A DNA stretch of 64,000 bases from Bradyrhizobium rifense. GTDB taxonomy: Bacteria; Pseudomonadota; Alphaproteobacteria; Rhizobiales; Xanthobacteraceae. Under the pieces are notes generated by a model. The model made no database searches. It had not been told where the DNA came from and was given only the letters and a program-made list of their open reading frames with translations. The stretch spans positions 1 through 64,000 of the forward strand of contig NZ_VSSS01000046.1 of assembly GCF_008123425.1 (NCBI RefSeq), written 5' to 3'. This document shows, piece after piece, positions 8,142 through 17,260 of the stretch (its first letter is position 1; each line of letters begins with the position of its first letter). The position numbers were made by a program, and so were the translations under genes.

Positions 8142-10682
8142 ATGAAGTTTGGACTGCGACTCCGGGGGGGCTTGCTTGCAACCCTGATCATGTTCGGCGC
8201 GCCGGTGTTTGCCCCGGTTGGGGCTGTTTTTGTATCTTCGTCTGCGCACGCTCAGACCGTGCAGTCGATTTCCGTCGAAGGGAATCGCCGTGTCGAGGTG
8301 GAGACGATCCGCTCCTATTTCAAGGCCGGCCCCGGTGGTCACCTCGATCAGGGCGCCATCGATGACGGCCTCAAGGCGCTGATCGAAACCGGCCTGTTCC
8401 AGGACGTGAAGATCAACCGCGGCCCCGGCGGCCAGATCGTCGTCTCCGTGGTGGAAAACGCGGTGATCGGGCGCATTGCGTTCGAGGGTAACAAGAAGAT
8501 CAAGGACGAGCAGCTCACCGCCGAAGTCCAGTCCAAGGCCCGCGGCACGTTCTCCCGCGCCATGGTCCAGTCGGACACGCTGCGAATCGCCGAAATCTAT
8601 CGCCGCTCCGGCCGCTATGACGTGACCGTCACCCCGGAGATCATCGAGCAGCCGAACAACCGCGTCGATCTCATCTTCACGGTCAACGAAGGCGCCAAGA
8701 CCTCGGTCAAGTCGATCGAGTTCATCGGCAACAACGCGTACTCGTCCTACCGCCTCAAGGACGTCATCAAGACGCACGAATCGAATCTGCTGAGCTTCCT
8801 CGCAAGCGGTGACGTCTACGATCCGGACCGCGTCGAAGCCGACCGCGACCTGATTCGCCGCTTCTACCTGAAGAACGGCTTTGCCGACGTTCAGGTCGTC
8901 GCCGCGCTCACCGAATACGATCCGGAGAAGAAGGGCTTCAACGTCACCTTCAAGATCGAGGAAGGCCAGCAGTACCGCGTCGGCAGCCTCGATTTCCGCA
9001 CCAGCATCCCGAACTTCGACGCGAGCTCGCTGCGCAGCTTCTCGCGCGTCAATGTCGGCTCGCTCTACAACGTCGAATCGGTCGAGAAGTCGGTCGAGGA
9101 GATGCAGATCGAGGCCTCGCGCCGCGGCTATGCCTTCGCGGTGGTGCGTCCGGGCGGCGATCGCAATTTCGATGCGCATACCGTCTCCGTCGTGTTCAAC
9201 ATCGACGAAGGTCCGCGCACCTATATCGAGCGCATCAATATCCGCGGCAACACGCGTACCCGTGACTACGTGATCCGTCGCGAGTTCGACCTCTCCGAGG
9301 GCGATGCCTACAATCGTGCGCTGGTCGATCGCGCCGAGCGCCGCCTGAAGAACCTCGACTACTTCAAGAGCGTGAAGATCACGACGGAGCCGGGCTCTTC
9401 CAGCGACCGCGTGGTCCTGATCGTCGATCTCGAAGAAAAGTCGACCGGCGACTTCTCGGTCTCCGGTGGTTACTCCACGACCGACGGTGCGCTGGCCGAA
9501 GTCTCGGTCTCCGAGCGCAACCTGCTCGGCCGCGGCCTGTTCGCCAAGGCGTCGGTCACCTACGGCCAGTACGCCCGCGGCTATTCGCTGTCGTTCGTCG
9601 AGCCCTATCTGCTCGATTACCGCGTCGCGCTGGGCCTGGATTTCTATCAGCGCACCCAGCTGTCCAACAACTACATCTCCTACGGGACCAAGACGCTGGG
9701 CTTCTCGCCGCGCCTCGGCTTCGCCCTGCGTGAGGACCTGTCGCTCCAGTTGCGCTACTCGATCTACCAGCAGGAAATCGAGCTGCCGTCCAATCTGGCG
9801 AACTGTAACAACGTCCTCGGTTCGTCGGCGTTCAACCCGAGCCCGGCCTTCGCCGCCACGCAGATTCCGCCGATCGACCTGACCTCGACCAACGGCCTCG
9901 GCTGCTACGGCGATGGTGAAGCGTCGCTCCCGGTGCGCAAGGAACTGGCGAACGGCAAGACGCTGACCTCGGCGCTTGGCTACACGCTGACCTACAACAC
10001 GCTGGACAACAACAAGAACCCGACCGACGGCCTGCTCATCGACTTCCGGCAGGACTTCGCCGGCGTCGGCGGCGACGTCTCCTACCTGAAGACCGTGGCC
10101 GATGCGAAGTACTACCAATCGCTGGTGTCGGACCTTGTCGGTCTCGTCCATCTCCAGGGCGGCATCCTGAACAAGGTCGGCAGCACCGATCTGCGCATGC
10201 TGGATCATTTCCAGATGGGCCCGAACCTCGTCCGCGGCTTTGCGCCGAACGGCATCGGTCCGCGCGATTTGAATCCCTTTGGTACGCAGGACGCGCTCGG
10301 CGGCACCAAATATTGGGGCGCTTCGTTGGAATTGCAGATGCCGTTCTGGTTCCTTCCGAAGGAAGTGGGTCTGAAGGGCGCTGTCTACGCCGACGCCGGC
10401 GGTCTCTTCGACTATCAGGGCCCGACGACGTGGTCGTTGACCAACGAAATGACCACGACCAAGAACTCGAACTGTACGCCATCGACCACCAGCCCGGCCA
10501 CGGCTGGAACTTGTACCGGCCTGGTGTATGACAATGGCAATGTGGTCCGCTCGTCGGTCGGTGTCGGTCTGATCTGGGCTTCGCCGTTCGGTCCGCTGCG
10601 CTTCGACTACGCAGTGCCGCTCACCAAGGGCAAGAATGACCGCACGCAGGAATTCCGGTTCGGCGGCGGCACCTCGTTCTAA
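8142..10682 (+). CDS. bamA: Outer membrane protein assembly factor BamA
   Basis: Central beta-barrel of the BAM complex that inserts outer-membrane proteins. The 846-residue product has a signal peptide ending ...SSSAHA-Q at about residue 38, five POTRA domains (SISVEGNRRVEVETIRSYF starts the first) up to about residue 430, and a C-terminal 16-strand barrel ending in the beta-signal-like ...QEFRFGGGTSF with terminal Phe. The conserved lid motif VRGF occurs as LVRGFAPNGIGPRD. It lies upstream of the lpx genes, the usual order. Confidence 0.96.
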   Translation: MKFGLRLRGGLLATLIMFGAPVFAPVGAVFVSSSAHAQTVQSISVEGNRRVEVETIRSYFKAGPGGHLDQGAIDDGLKALIETGLFQDVKINRGPGGQIVVSVVENAVIGRIAFEGNKKIKDEQLTAEVQSKARGTFSRAMVQSDTLRIAEIYRRSGRYDVTVTPEIIEQPNNRVDLIFTVNEGAKTSVKSIEFIGNNAYSSYRLKDVIKTHESNLLSFLASGDVYDPDRVEADRDLIRRFYLKNGFADVQVVAALTEYDPEKKGFNVTFKIEEGQQYRVGSLDFRTSIPNFDASSLRSFSRVNVGSLYNVESVEKSVEEMQIEASRRGYAFAVVRPGGDRNFDAHTVSVVFNIDEGPRTYIERINIRGNTRTRDYVIRREFDLSEGDAYNRALVDRAERRLKNLDYFKSVKITTEPGSSSDRVVLIVDLEEKSTGDFSVSGGYSTTDGALAEVSVSERNLLGRGLFAKASVTYGQYARGYSLSFVEPYLLDYRVALGLDFYQRTQLSNNYISYGTKTLGFSPRLGFALREDLSLQLRYSIYQQEIELPSNLANCNNVLGSSAFNPSPAFAATQIPPIDLTSTNGLGCYGDGEASLPVRKELANGKTLTSALGYTLTYNTLDNNKNPTDGLLIDFRQDFAGVGGDVSYLKTVADAKYYQSLVSDLVGLVHLQGGILNKVGSTDLRMLDHFQMGPNLVRGFAPNGIGPRDLNPFGTQDALGGTKYWGASLELQMPFWFLPKEVGLKGAVYADAGGLFDYQGPTTWSLTNEMTTTKNSNCTPSTTSPATAGTCTGLVYDNGNVVRSSVGVGLIWASPFGPLRFDYAVPLTKGKNDRTQEFRFGGGTSF

Positions 10683-10713
10683 TTCGATCAGCGGGGCATG
10701 ATCCGGCCCCCTT

Positions 10714-10736
10714 GGGAATTCCTCCTAGGAAGTCCC
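10714..10736 (+). terminator. Hairpin after bamA
   Basis: GGGAATTCCT and AGGAAGTCCC form a 10-bp stem with one mismatch around a 3-base loop, 31 bases after the bamA stop. No T-run follows, so termination is uncertain; it could instead protect the bamA message. Confidence 0.4.
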
Positions 10737-10831
10737 GGGGCCGGTCGCCAAAAAGATCGTGATAAATCCATGAGATAAGGCATGATGCGGCCTTGCCGCT
10801 TCATGCCGAAGCCGGACCGCGACGGGGTGGA

Positions 10832-11899
10832 ATGGCGCAGCCGACCTTCTTCAGAAAACCGCCGGCCTCAACGCTGGCCGACATCGCCGCGCTGACCAAG
10901 GCGCAACTGGTCGACCCTGTCAGGGGCGATCATGTCATCACGGGTCTTGCTTCGCTGGACGAAGCCGGCCCGATGCATCTGGCGTTCTTCGACAACCTCA
11001 AATACGCCGATGAGCTCAAGGCGACCAAGGCTGGCGCCTGTCTGGTGAGCCCGCGCTTCGAGGCCCAGGTACCCGCGCATGTGGCCGTGCTGCGGGCGGC
11101 GCAGCCGTTCCGCGCCTTTGTCGGGATCGCCCGGGAATGGCACGGCGATGCGCTTCGTCCACAGTCATGGTTCGGCAATGACGGCATTGCGCCATCGGCC
11201 ATCATCGACCCGTCAGCGCGGCTGGAGGACGACGTCATCGTCGAGCCGCTGACCGTCATTGGTCCGGATGTCGAGATCGGCAGCGGCACCGTGATCGGCG
11301 CCGGCGTGGTTCTTGGTCCGGGCGTCAAGATCGGGCGGGACTGCAATGTCGGCGCCCGCACGGCCATCCAGTGCGCACTGATCGGCAACAACGTGCTGAT
11401 CCACCCCGGCTGCTCGATCGGCCAGGACGGCTACGGCTTCATCTTCTTCGGCCCCGAGGGCCATCTGAAGGTGCCCCAGACCGGCCGTGTGCTGATCCAG
11501 AACAATGTGGAGGTCGGCGCCGGCACCACCATCGATCGCGGCTCCCTGCGGGACACCGTGATCGGGGAGGGCACCAAAATCGACAATCAGGTCCAGATCG
11601 GCCACAATGTGACGATCGGCCGGAACTGCCTGCTAGCGGCCCAGATCGGGCTCGCGGGCAGCCTGACGATCGGCGACAACGTGGCGCTGGGAGCAAAGGT
11701 CGGCATCAACAATCACCTCAAGATCGGTGACGGGGCCCAGGTCACCGCGATGAGCGGGGTCAAGGACGACATCCCGCCGAACGGTCGCTGGGGCGGATTT
11801 TTTGCCAAGCCGACCAAACAATGGTTCAAGGAAATTATCGCGGTGGAGCGCCTGGTACGCGACAGCAAGGCCGATCCGAAGGACGAGGGACGGGAATGA
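10832..11899 (+). CDS. lpxD: UDP-3-O-(3-hydroxyacyl)glucosamine N-acyltransferase
   Basis: Third step of lipid A synthesis: adds the N-linked hydroxyacyl chain. The 355-residue product has an N-terminal uridine-binding domain and, from about residue 110, a left-handed beta-helix of hexapeptide repeats (IGSGTVIGAGVVLGPGVKIG). LIHPGCSIGQDGYGF and the IGHNVTIGRNC catalytic-histidine region are visible. The ATG at 10832 is preferred over a TTG 39 bases upstream. Its stop overlaps the fabZ start by four bases. Confidence 0.95.
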   Translation: MAQPTFFRKPPASTLADIAALTKAQLVDPVRGDHVITGLASLDEAGPMHLAFFDNLKYADELKATKAGACLVSPRFEAQVPAHVAVLRAAQPFRAFVGIAREWHGDALRPQSWFGNDGIAPSAIIDPSARLEDDVIVEPLTVIGPDVEIGSGTVIGAGVVLGPGVKIGRDCNVGARTAIQCALIGNNVLIHPGCSIGQDGYGFIFFGPEGHLKVPQTGRVLIQNNVEVGAGTTIDRGSLRDTVIGEGTKIDNQVQIGHNVTIGRNCLLAAQIGLAGSLTIGDNVALGAKVGINNHLKIGDGAQVTAMSGVKDDIPPNGRWGGFFAKPTKQWFKEIIAVERLVRDSKADPKDEGRE

Positions 11900-12357
11900 C
11901 GGCGGAATCACCTGTGAAATTCGAGCTGGTGGATATCAATGCGATCCTCCAGACGCTGCCGCACCGCTTTCCGATGCTCCTGATCGACCGGGTGATCAAT
12001 ATCCGGGCCGATTACAGCGGCATCGGCATCAAGAACGTCACCTTCAACGAGCCGGCCTTCCAGGGCCATTTTCCGGAACGTCCGGTCTATCCGGGCGTGA
12101 TGATGATCGAGGCGATGGCGCAGACCGCCGGCGTGATCGGCATCAAGTCGGTCGAGGGCACGGAGAAGCCGCGGGCGGTCTATTTCCTCACCATCGACAA
12201 GTGCAAGTTCCGCAAGCCGGTGCTGCCCGGCGATACCATCGAGTATCACATGCGCTCGCTCGGCCGCCGCAAGACTATGTGGTGGTTTCACGGCGACGCC
12301 AAGGTCAACGGCACCGTCGTCGCCGAAGCCGATGTCGGGGCGATGCTGACCGACTGA
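11896..12357 (+). CDS. fabZ: 3-hydroxyacyl-[acyl-carrier-protein] dehydratase FabZ
   Basis: Dehydrates 3-hydroxyacyl-ACP in fatty acid elongation and competes with LpxA/LpxD for that substrate. The 153-residue hot-dog-fold protein carries TLPHRFPMLLIDRV, the catalytic His in GHFPERPVYPGVMM and the catalytic Glu in IEAMAQTAG. The ATG overlaps the lpxD stop (ATGA), giving the family's usual length; a 25-codon upstream extension inside lpxD is ignored. Confidence 0.95.
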   Translation: MTAESPVKFELVDINAILQTLPHRFPMLLIDRVINIRADYSGIGIKNVTFNEPAFQGHFPERPVYPGVMMIEAMAQTAGVIGIKSVEGTEKPRAVYFLTIDKCKFRKPVLPGDTIEYHMRSLGRRKTMWWFHGDAKVNGTVVAEADVGAMLTD

Positions 12358-12527
12358 TTGAGGCGCGCCACCCGTTCAAGTGTTGGATGAGGTCGTTGAT
12401 GCAGCGGCGCGGTATCCTCAGCCGGTCTCTGAAATACGCCGAGATCATACGTCACTGGACAGATCGGGCGCAGTCGCGCTAACCACCGGAAAGCCGAGCA
12501 AGTTCAACACATAGTCAGACCTTCTTG

Positions 12528-13319
12528 ATGAGTAAGATCGACCCCACCGCACGGGTGGAAGACGGCGCCGTGATCGGCGAGGGCACCGAGATCGGGCCCT
12601 TTTGCATTATTGGCCGCAACGCCCGGATCGGGGCCAATTGCAAGCTGATCGGACAGGTCACAATCATCGGCCATACCTCGGTCGGGGACAATTGCGTGAT
12701 CTCGCCGTTCGCGGTGCTCGGCGGCGCGCCGCAGGACCTCAGCTACAAGGGCGAGCCGACCACGCTCGACATCGGTTCCGGCTGCACCATCCGCGAAGGC
12801 GCGACGATGAACGTTGGTACTGTCAAGGGCGGCGGGAAGACGCGCGTCGGCAACGACGGCTACTTCATGAACAACAGCCACGTCGGCCATGATTGCATGG
12901 TCGGCAACAACGCGATCTTCGCGACCTCGGCGACGCTCGGTGGCCATTGCGAGATCGGCGATGCCGTCTATATCGGCGGGTTGTCCGCGGTGCACCAGTT
13001 CACGCGCATCGGCCCCTATGTGATGGTCGGCGGCCTCTCGGGCGTGCGCGACGACATCATTCCTTACGGGCTCGCCAACGGCCAATATGCCGTGCTGGAG
13101 AGCCTCAATCTCATCGGCATGAAGCGGCGCAAGTTCACCAGGCAGCGCCTCGCAACCGTGCGTTCGTTCTACCAAAAACTCTTCCATGGCCCCGGCACCT
13201 TCGCCGAGCGGCTGGAGGCGGCGCGGCCCCTTGAGAGCGAAGATCCTGCGATCGACGAAATCCTCGGCTTCATCGGCAAGGGCAAGCGTCCGCTCTGTCT
13301 TCCCGCCATCGAGAAGTGA
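12528..13319 (+). CDS. lpxA: UDP-N-acetylglucosamine acyltransferase
   Basis: First step of lipid A synthesis, O-acylating UDP-GlcNAc with a 3-hydroxyacyl-ACP. The 263-residue product is a hexapeptide beta-helix with the catalytic-histidine region MNNSHVGHDC and a C-terminal helical part (RRKFTRQRLATVRSFYQKLF). The start is ATG 12528, one codon after a TTG. The 170 bases separating it from fabZ contain nothing recognisable; lpxI follows after 7 bases. Confidence 0.95.
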   Translation: MSKIDPTARVEDGAVIGEGTEIGPFCIIGRNARIGANCKLIGQVTIIGHTSVGDNCVISPFAVLGGAPQDLSYKGEPTTLDIGSGCTIREGATMNVGTVKGGGKTRVGNDGYFMNNSHVGHDCMVGNNAIFATSATLGGHCEIGDAVYIGGLSAVHQFTRIGPYVMVGGLSGVRDDIIPYGLANGQYAVLESLNLIGMKRRKFTRQRLATVRSFYQKLFHGPGTFAERLEAARPLESEDPAIDEILGFIGKGKRPLCLPAIEK

Positions 13320-13326
13320 CGCCGGG

Positions 13327-14196
13327 ATGGCCGCGGACATGACATCGGCGGCTCCAGGGGTTTCATCACCGGTCGGCGTGGTCGCGGGCGGCGGCGCGAT
13401 GCCGTTCGCTGTTGCCGAGTCGCTCGCCGCGCGCGGCATTACGCCGGTGCTGTTTCCGTTGCGGGGCGCCTGCGATCCGGTGCAGGTGGAGAAATTCCGC
13501 CACCGCTGGATCTCGGTCGGTCAGCTCGGCCGCGCCATGCGGCTGTTCCGCGAGGAAGGCTGCCGCGACCTGATCTTCATCGGCACCTTGGTGCGGCCCT
13601 CGCTCAAAGAGATCCGGTTCGACGTCACGACGTTGCGGCTGCTCGGTAACGTCATCCGCGCCTTCCGCGGCGGCGACGACCATCTGTTGTCGGGCGTCGG
13701 GCGCATTCTCGAGCAAGGCGGCTTTCGCATGGTCGGCATCAAGGATGTCGCGCCCGACCTGCTGATGCCCGAGGGCTGCATCACCCGCGCCTGGCCGGCC
13801 GACAATGCCAAGGGCGACATCGAACGCGGGCGCGCGGTGCTCACCGCGCTCGGGCCGTTCGACATCGGTCAGGCCGCCGTGGTGATCGACGGTCATGTGG
13901 TGGCGGTCGAGGACATCGAGGGCACTGATGCGCTGCTCGCGCGCGTGGCGCGGCTGCGCGAGGAGGGCCGTATCCGTGCCGCGACGGGGCGTGGCGTGCT
14001 GGTGAAGGCGCCGAAGACCGGCCAGGATTTGCGCTTCGATCTGCCGACGATCGGCGCGCGCACGATCGAGGGCGTCGCCAAGGCCGGCCTTGCCGGTGTT
14101 GCCGTCATCGCCGGCAACACCATTGCCGCCGAGCCGCAGGCGATGATCGGGCTCGCCGACGCCAAATATCTCTTCGTCGTCGGTCTGCCTGCGTGA
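13327..14196 (+). CDS. lpxI: UDP-2,3-diacylglucosamine diphosphatase LpxI
   Basis: Hydrolyses UDP-2,3-diacylglucosamine to lipid X, the step done by LpxH in gamma-proteobacteria; LpxI is the alphaproteobacterial solution. The 289-residue product has the two-domain DUF1009 pattern: N-terminal VGVVAGGGAMPFAVAESLAA and the C-terminal catalytic half with GIKDVAPDLLMPEG, DIGQAAVVIDGHVVAVEDIEGTD and LVKAPKTGQDLRFDLPTIG. Start ATG 13327; an ATG four codons later is an alternative. It ends overlapping the lpxB start. Confidence 0.93.
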   Translation: MAADMTSAAPGVSSPVGVVAGGGAMPFAVAESLAARGITPVLFPLRGACDPVQVEKFRHRWISVGQLGRAMRLFREEGCRDLIFIGTLVRPSLKEIRFDVTTLRLLGNVIRAFRGGDDHLLSGVGRILEQGGFRMVGIKDVAPDLLMPEGCITRAWPADNAKGDIERGRAVLTALGPFDIGQAAVVIDGHVVAVEDIEGTDALLARVARLREEGRIRAATGRGVLVKAPKTGQDLRFDLPTIGARTIEGVAKAGLAGVAVIAGNTIAAEPQAMIGLADAKYLFVVGLPA

Positions 14197-15374
14197 TGCA
14201 GACCCGCGATCCCAAACGGAAGATCTTCCTGATCGCGACGGAGGAGTCCGGCGACCGGCTCGGTTCGGCGCTGATGAAGGTGCTGCGCCAGCGCCTCGGT
14301 GACGGCGTGCAGTTCGAGGGCGTCGGCGGCCGCACCATGGCGCGCGAGGGGCTCGAGACGCTGTTTCCGATCGAGGAGCTGTCGATCGTCGGCTTTGCCG
14401 CGGTGGTGCAGCAACTGCCGAAGATCCTGCGGCTGATCCGCGAGACCTCGGATGCGGTGATCGAGGCCATGCCCGACGCGCTGGTCATCATCGACAGTCC
14501 CGATTTCACCCATCGCGTGGCGCGCCGCGTCCGCGCGAAGAATCCGGCGATCCCGGTCGTCGACTACGTCTCGCCCTCGGTCTGGGCCTGGCGGCCCGGC
14601 CGCGCGCGCGCGATGCTCGGCTATGTCGATCACGTGCTGGGTCTGCTGCCGTTCGAGCCGGAGGAGTACCGTAAGCTGAAAGGGCCGCCATGCAGCTATG
14701 TCGGCCATCCCCTGATCGAGCAATTGCCGTCGCTGCGCCCGAACCTTGACGAGCAAAAGCGGCGCGACAGCGAGCCGCCGGTGCTGCTGGTGCTGCCGGG
14801 CAGCCGCCGCAGCGAGATCCGGCACCATCTCGGCCTGTTCGGCGCCGCGCTCGGGCGATTGCAGGCCGAGGGCCGTGCGTTCGAATTGATGCTGCCGACG
14901 ATGCCGCATCTCGAGGCCACCGTCCGCAGGGGCATTGCGACCTGGTCGGTCAAGCCGCAGATCGTGGTCGGTGAAACCGAGAGGCGCGCCGCATTCCGGA
15001 TCGCGCGCGCGGCGCTGGCAAAATCCGGCACGGTGACGCTGGAGCTGGCGCTCTCGGGCATTCCGATGGTGACGGCCTATCGCGTCGGCGCGATGGAGGC
15101 CTTCATCCTGCGCCGCGCGATCCAGGTCTCTTCGGTGATCCTCGCCAATCTCGTGATCGGCAAGGACGTGATCCCCGAGTTTCTGCAGGAGGACTGCACG
15201 CCGGAGAAGCTCGCCGCAGCACTGTCCGAGGTGCTGACGGAGACGCCGATGCGCAAGCAACAGGTCGAAGCCTTCGCGCAGCTCGACACCATCATGTCCA
15301 CCGGCAACAAATTGCCGAGCGTGCTCGCCGCCGACATCGTGCTCGCGACGATGCGCAAGGGGCGGCGCAGCTAG
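14196..15374 (+). CDS. lpxB: Lipid-A-disaccharide synthase
   Basis: Glycosyltransferase (GT19) joining UDP-diacylglucosamine and lipid X to the disaccharide, at the inner membrane surface. The 392-residue product shows IFLIATEESGDRLGSALM, the VYDYVSPSVWAW-like VVDYVSPSVWAWRPGRA segment, LLVLPGSRRSEI and the AKSGTVTLELAL donor-site motif. The ATG at 14196 shares its A with the lpxI stop (TGATG); GTG 14193 is an alternative. Its last four bases overlap the convergent SDR gene, ending the lpx block. Confidence 0.95.
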   Translation: MQTRDPKRKIFLIATEESGDRLGSALMKVLRQRLGDGVQFEGVGGRTMAREGLETLFPIEELSIVGFAAVVQQLPKILRLIRETSDAVIEAMPDALVIIDSPDFTHRVARRVRAKNPAIPVVDYVSPSVWAWRPGRARAMLGYVDHVLGLLPFEPEEYRKLKGPPCSYVGHPLIEQLPSLRPNLDEQKRRDSEPPVLLVLPGSRRSEIRHHLGLFGAALGRLQAEGRAFELMLPTMPHLEATVRRGIATWSVKPQIVVGETERRAAFRIARAALAKSGTVTLELALSGIPMVTAYRVGAMEAFILRRAIQVSSVILANLVIGKDVIPEFLQEDCTPEKLAAALSEVLTETPMRKQQVEAFAQLDTIMSTGNKLPSVLAADIVLATMRKGRRS

Positions 15375-16138
15375 GCCAGGCCGCCGTCGACCCGGAACAA
15401 CTGGCACGTGATGCGCTGGCTCGCGTCGGAGGCGAGGTAGAGCGCCATGTCGGCGATATCGTCGGGCGTCACCGCATCGGGAATGGCCTGGCGCGTGCGC
15501 AGCTCGGTGATGGCCTGCTCATTGGGAAACCACAGCCGACGCTGCCGCTCGGTGATCACCATTCCCGGCGCAATCGCGTTGACGCGGATGCGGTCGGCGC
15601 CGTACCGGCGGCCCAGTGAATTGGTGAAGCCGACGATCGCCGCCTTGGCCGCGGCGTAGACCGGCAGCGCCGGTGCGCCGCGCATCCAGGCCACCGACGA
15701 CATGTTGATGATCGAGCCGCCGCCACGCGCCTGCATCTGCGGTACCACGGCTTGCGCGGCAAAGAAGACGTGCTTGAGATTGACGCCGATCATCCAGTCG
15801 AATTCGGCCGGCGTCACGTCGGCCAGCATCTGGCGCTGGTCATTGGCGGCGTTGTTGACGAGGACGGCGGCATCGCCGAGCGAACCGTGCACCTTTGCCA
15901 GTGCGGCGCGCAAGGCCTCGATGTCGAGGAGGTCACAGGGCACGAACAGCGGCGCGCGGCTGGATGTTTTCGCCACCTCGTGCGCTAACGCTTCGCCCGC
16001 CTGGGTATCGATGTCGAGGAAGGCGACACGAGCGCCCTGGGCGGCGAAAGCGCGCACGAAGGCGGCGCCGATGCCGCTGGCGCCCCCGGTGATCAGCACC
16101 ACGCGGTCCGCGAGGTGGGCATAGCTCGTCTTGGTCAT
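15371..16138 (-). CDS. SDR-family NAD(P)-dependent oxidoreductase, probable sugar dehydrogenase
   Basis: Short-chain dehydrogenase of 255 residues: cofactor motif TGGASGIG at about residues 17-24, DIDTQAGEAL after the second strand (an acidic Asp suggesting NAD preference), NNAAND, the catalytic Ser in NMSSVAW and YAAAKAA with Tyr/Lys. It is the last gene of the transporter operon and overlaps the ATPase stop by four bases, so it probably oxidises the imported sugar or sugar acid. The substrate cannot be read from the sequence; galactose, arabinose and xylose dehydrogenases are close relatives in fold and context. Confidence 0.85.
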   Translation of the reverse strand: MTKTSYAHLADRVVLITGGASGIGAAFVRAFAAQGARVAFLDIDTQAGEALAHEVAKTSSRAPLFVPCDLLDIEALRAALAKVHGSLGDAAVLVNNAANDQRQMLADVTPAEFDWMIGVNLKHVFFAAQAVVPQMQARGGGSIINMSSVAWMRGAPALPVYAAAKAAIVGFTNSLGRRYGADRIRVNAIAPGMVITERQRRLWFPNEQAITELRTRQAIPDAVTPDDIADMALYLASDASQRITCQLFRVDGGLA

Positions 16139-17250
16139 GCGATCAGTCGCTCCGTCTCAGGGTCGAACAGGCAAATGCGGCGGGTATCGAGGGCGAAGGA
16201 GGCGGTCCCGCCCGGCGTCGGGCGGATCTCCGGCGAGATGCGTGCCTGCGCGGGCTCGCCGCCAAGCCGCAGCAGGACAATGGTTTCCGCGCCGGTGGGC
16301 TCAACCAGCTCGACAGGCGCGGTGACAATGACCGGCGCACCTGTGGCGCCGGAGAACACGCGATCGCCTTCGGCGATGCATTCCGGCCGGATTCCAAGCA
16401 CCACCTCGCGGCCGACATAGGACGCAGCTGCGTCGTAGTCCTGGAGGCGGAGACGCACCTCGTCCGGCCGGCCTGCGCCGATCACCGCCACAGGCCCGCC
16501 GGCGTCGGCCTCGAGCCGTGCCGGCATCGTGTTCATCGGCGGCGAGCCCATGAAGCGGGCGACGAACAGATTGGCCGGATAGCGATACACCGTGTCGGGG
16601 TCGGCGAATTGCTGCACCACGCCGCGATGCATCACGGCGATGCGGGTTGCCATCGTCATCGCCTCGATCTGATCGTGGGTGACGTAGATGATGGTGGCGC
16701 CGATACGCTGGTGCAGCCGCTTGATCTCCATCCGCATCTCGACCCGCAGCTTGGCGTCGAGATTGGAGAGCGGCTCGTCGAACAGGAAGAGCAGGGGATC
16801 GCGCACCAGCGCGCGCCCCATCGCCACGCGCTGGCGCTGGCCGCCGGACAGTTGCGACGGCTTGCGGCCGAGCAGGGGCTCGATCTGGAGCAGCTTGGCC
16901 ACATTCGCCAGTGCCTTCTCCTGCTCCGCCTTGGCGACGTGTCGGCATTCCATGCCGAAGGTGATGTTCTGGCGCACCGTCATCGACGGATAGAGCGCGT
17001 AGGACTGGAACACCATGGCGATGTCGCGGTCCTTGGGGGGGACGTCGTTGACGACGCGTCCGCCGATCTCGATCTTGCCGTCGCTGGCCCGATCGAGCCC
17101 GGCGACGATGTTGAGCAGCGTGGATTTGCCGCAGCCGGACGGCCCGACCAGCACGGTGAATTCACCGCTCTCGATGTCGAGGTCGATGCCCTTCAGCACC
17201 TCCAGGTTGGCGTAGCGCTTCGACAGGGCACGAATGCTCAGAGCTGCCAT
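16135..17250 (-). CDS. Carbohydrate ABC transporter ATP-binding protein (MalK/UgpC type)
   Basis: Cytoplasmic ATPase of a sugar importer, 371 residues. Walker A VGPSGCGKSTLLN, Q-loop MVFQSYALYPSMT, signature LSGGQRQRVAMGRALVRDP, Walker B LLFLFDEPLSNLD and switch histidine YVTHDQIEAM are all intact. The C-terminal part from about residue 240 is the TOBE/regulatory domain typical of MalK and UgpC. It starts 10 bases after the second permease gene and overlaps the SDR gene. Confidence 0.93.
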   Translation of the reverse strand: MAALSIRALSKRYANLEVLKGIDLDIESGEFTVLVGPSGCGKSTLLNIVAGLDRASDGKIEIGGRVVNDVPPKDRDIAMVFQSYALYPSMTVRQNITFGMECRHVAKAEQEKALANVAKLLQIEPLLGRKPSQLSGGQRQRVAMGRALVRDPLLFLFDEPLSNLDAKLRVEMRMEIKRLHQRIGATIIYVTHDQIEAMTMATRIAVMHRGVVQQFADPDTVYRYPANLFVARFMGSPPMNTMPARLEADAGGPVAVIGAGRPDEVRLRLQDYDAAASYVGREVVLGIRPECIAEGDRVFSGATGAPVIVTAPVELVEPTGAETIVLLRLGGEPAQARISPEIRPTPGGTASFALDTRRICLFDPETERLIA

Positions 17251-17260
17251 GACACATCCA

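Noticed and set aside
8061..10208. 715-codon minus-strand frame over bamA
   Set aside because: Antisense shadow of bamA; the product is low-complexity Asp/Arg/Val with no domain pattern.
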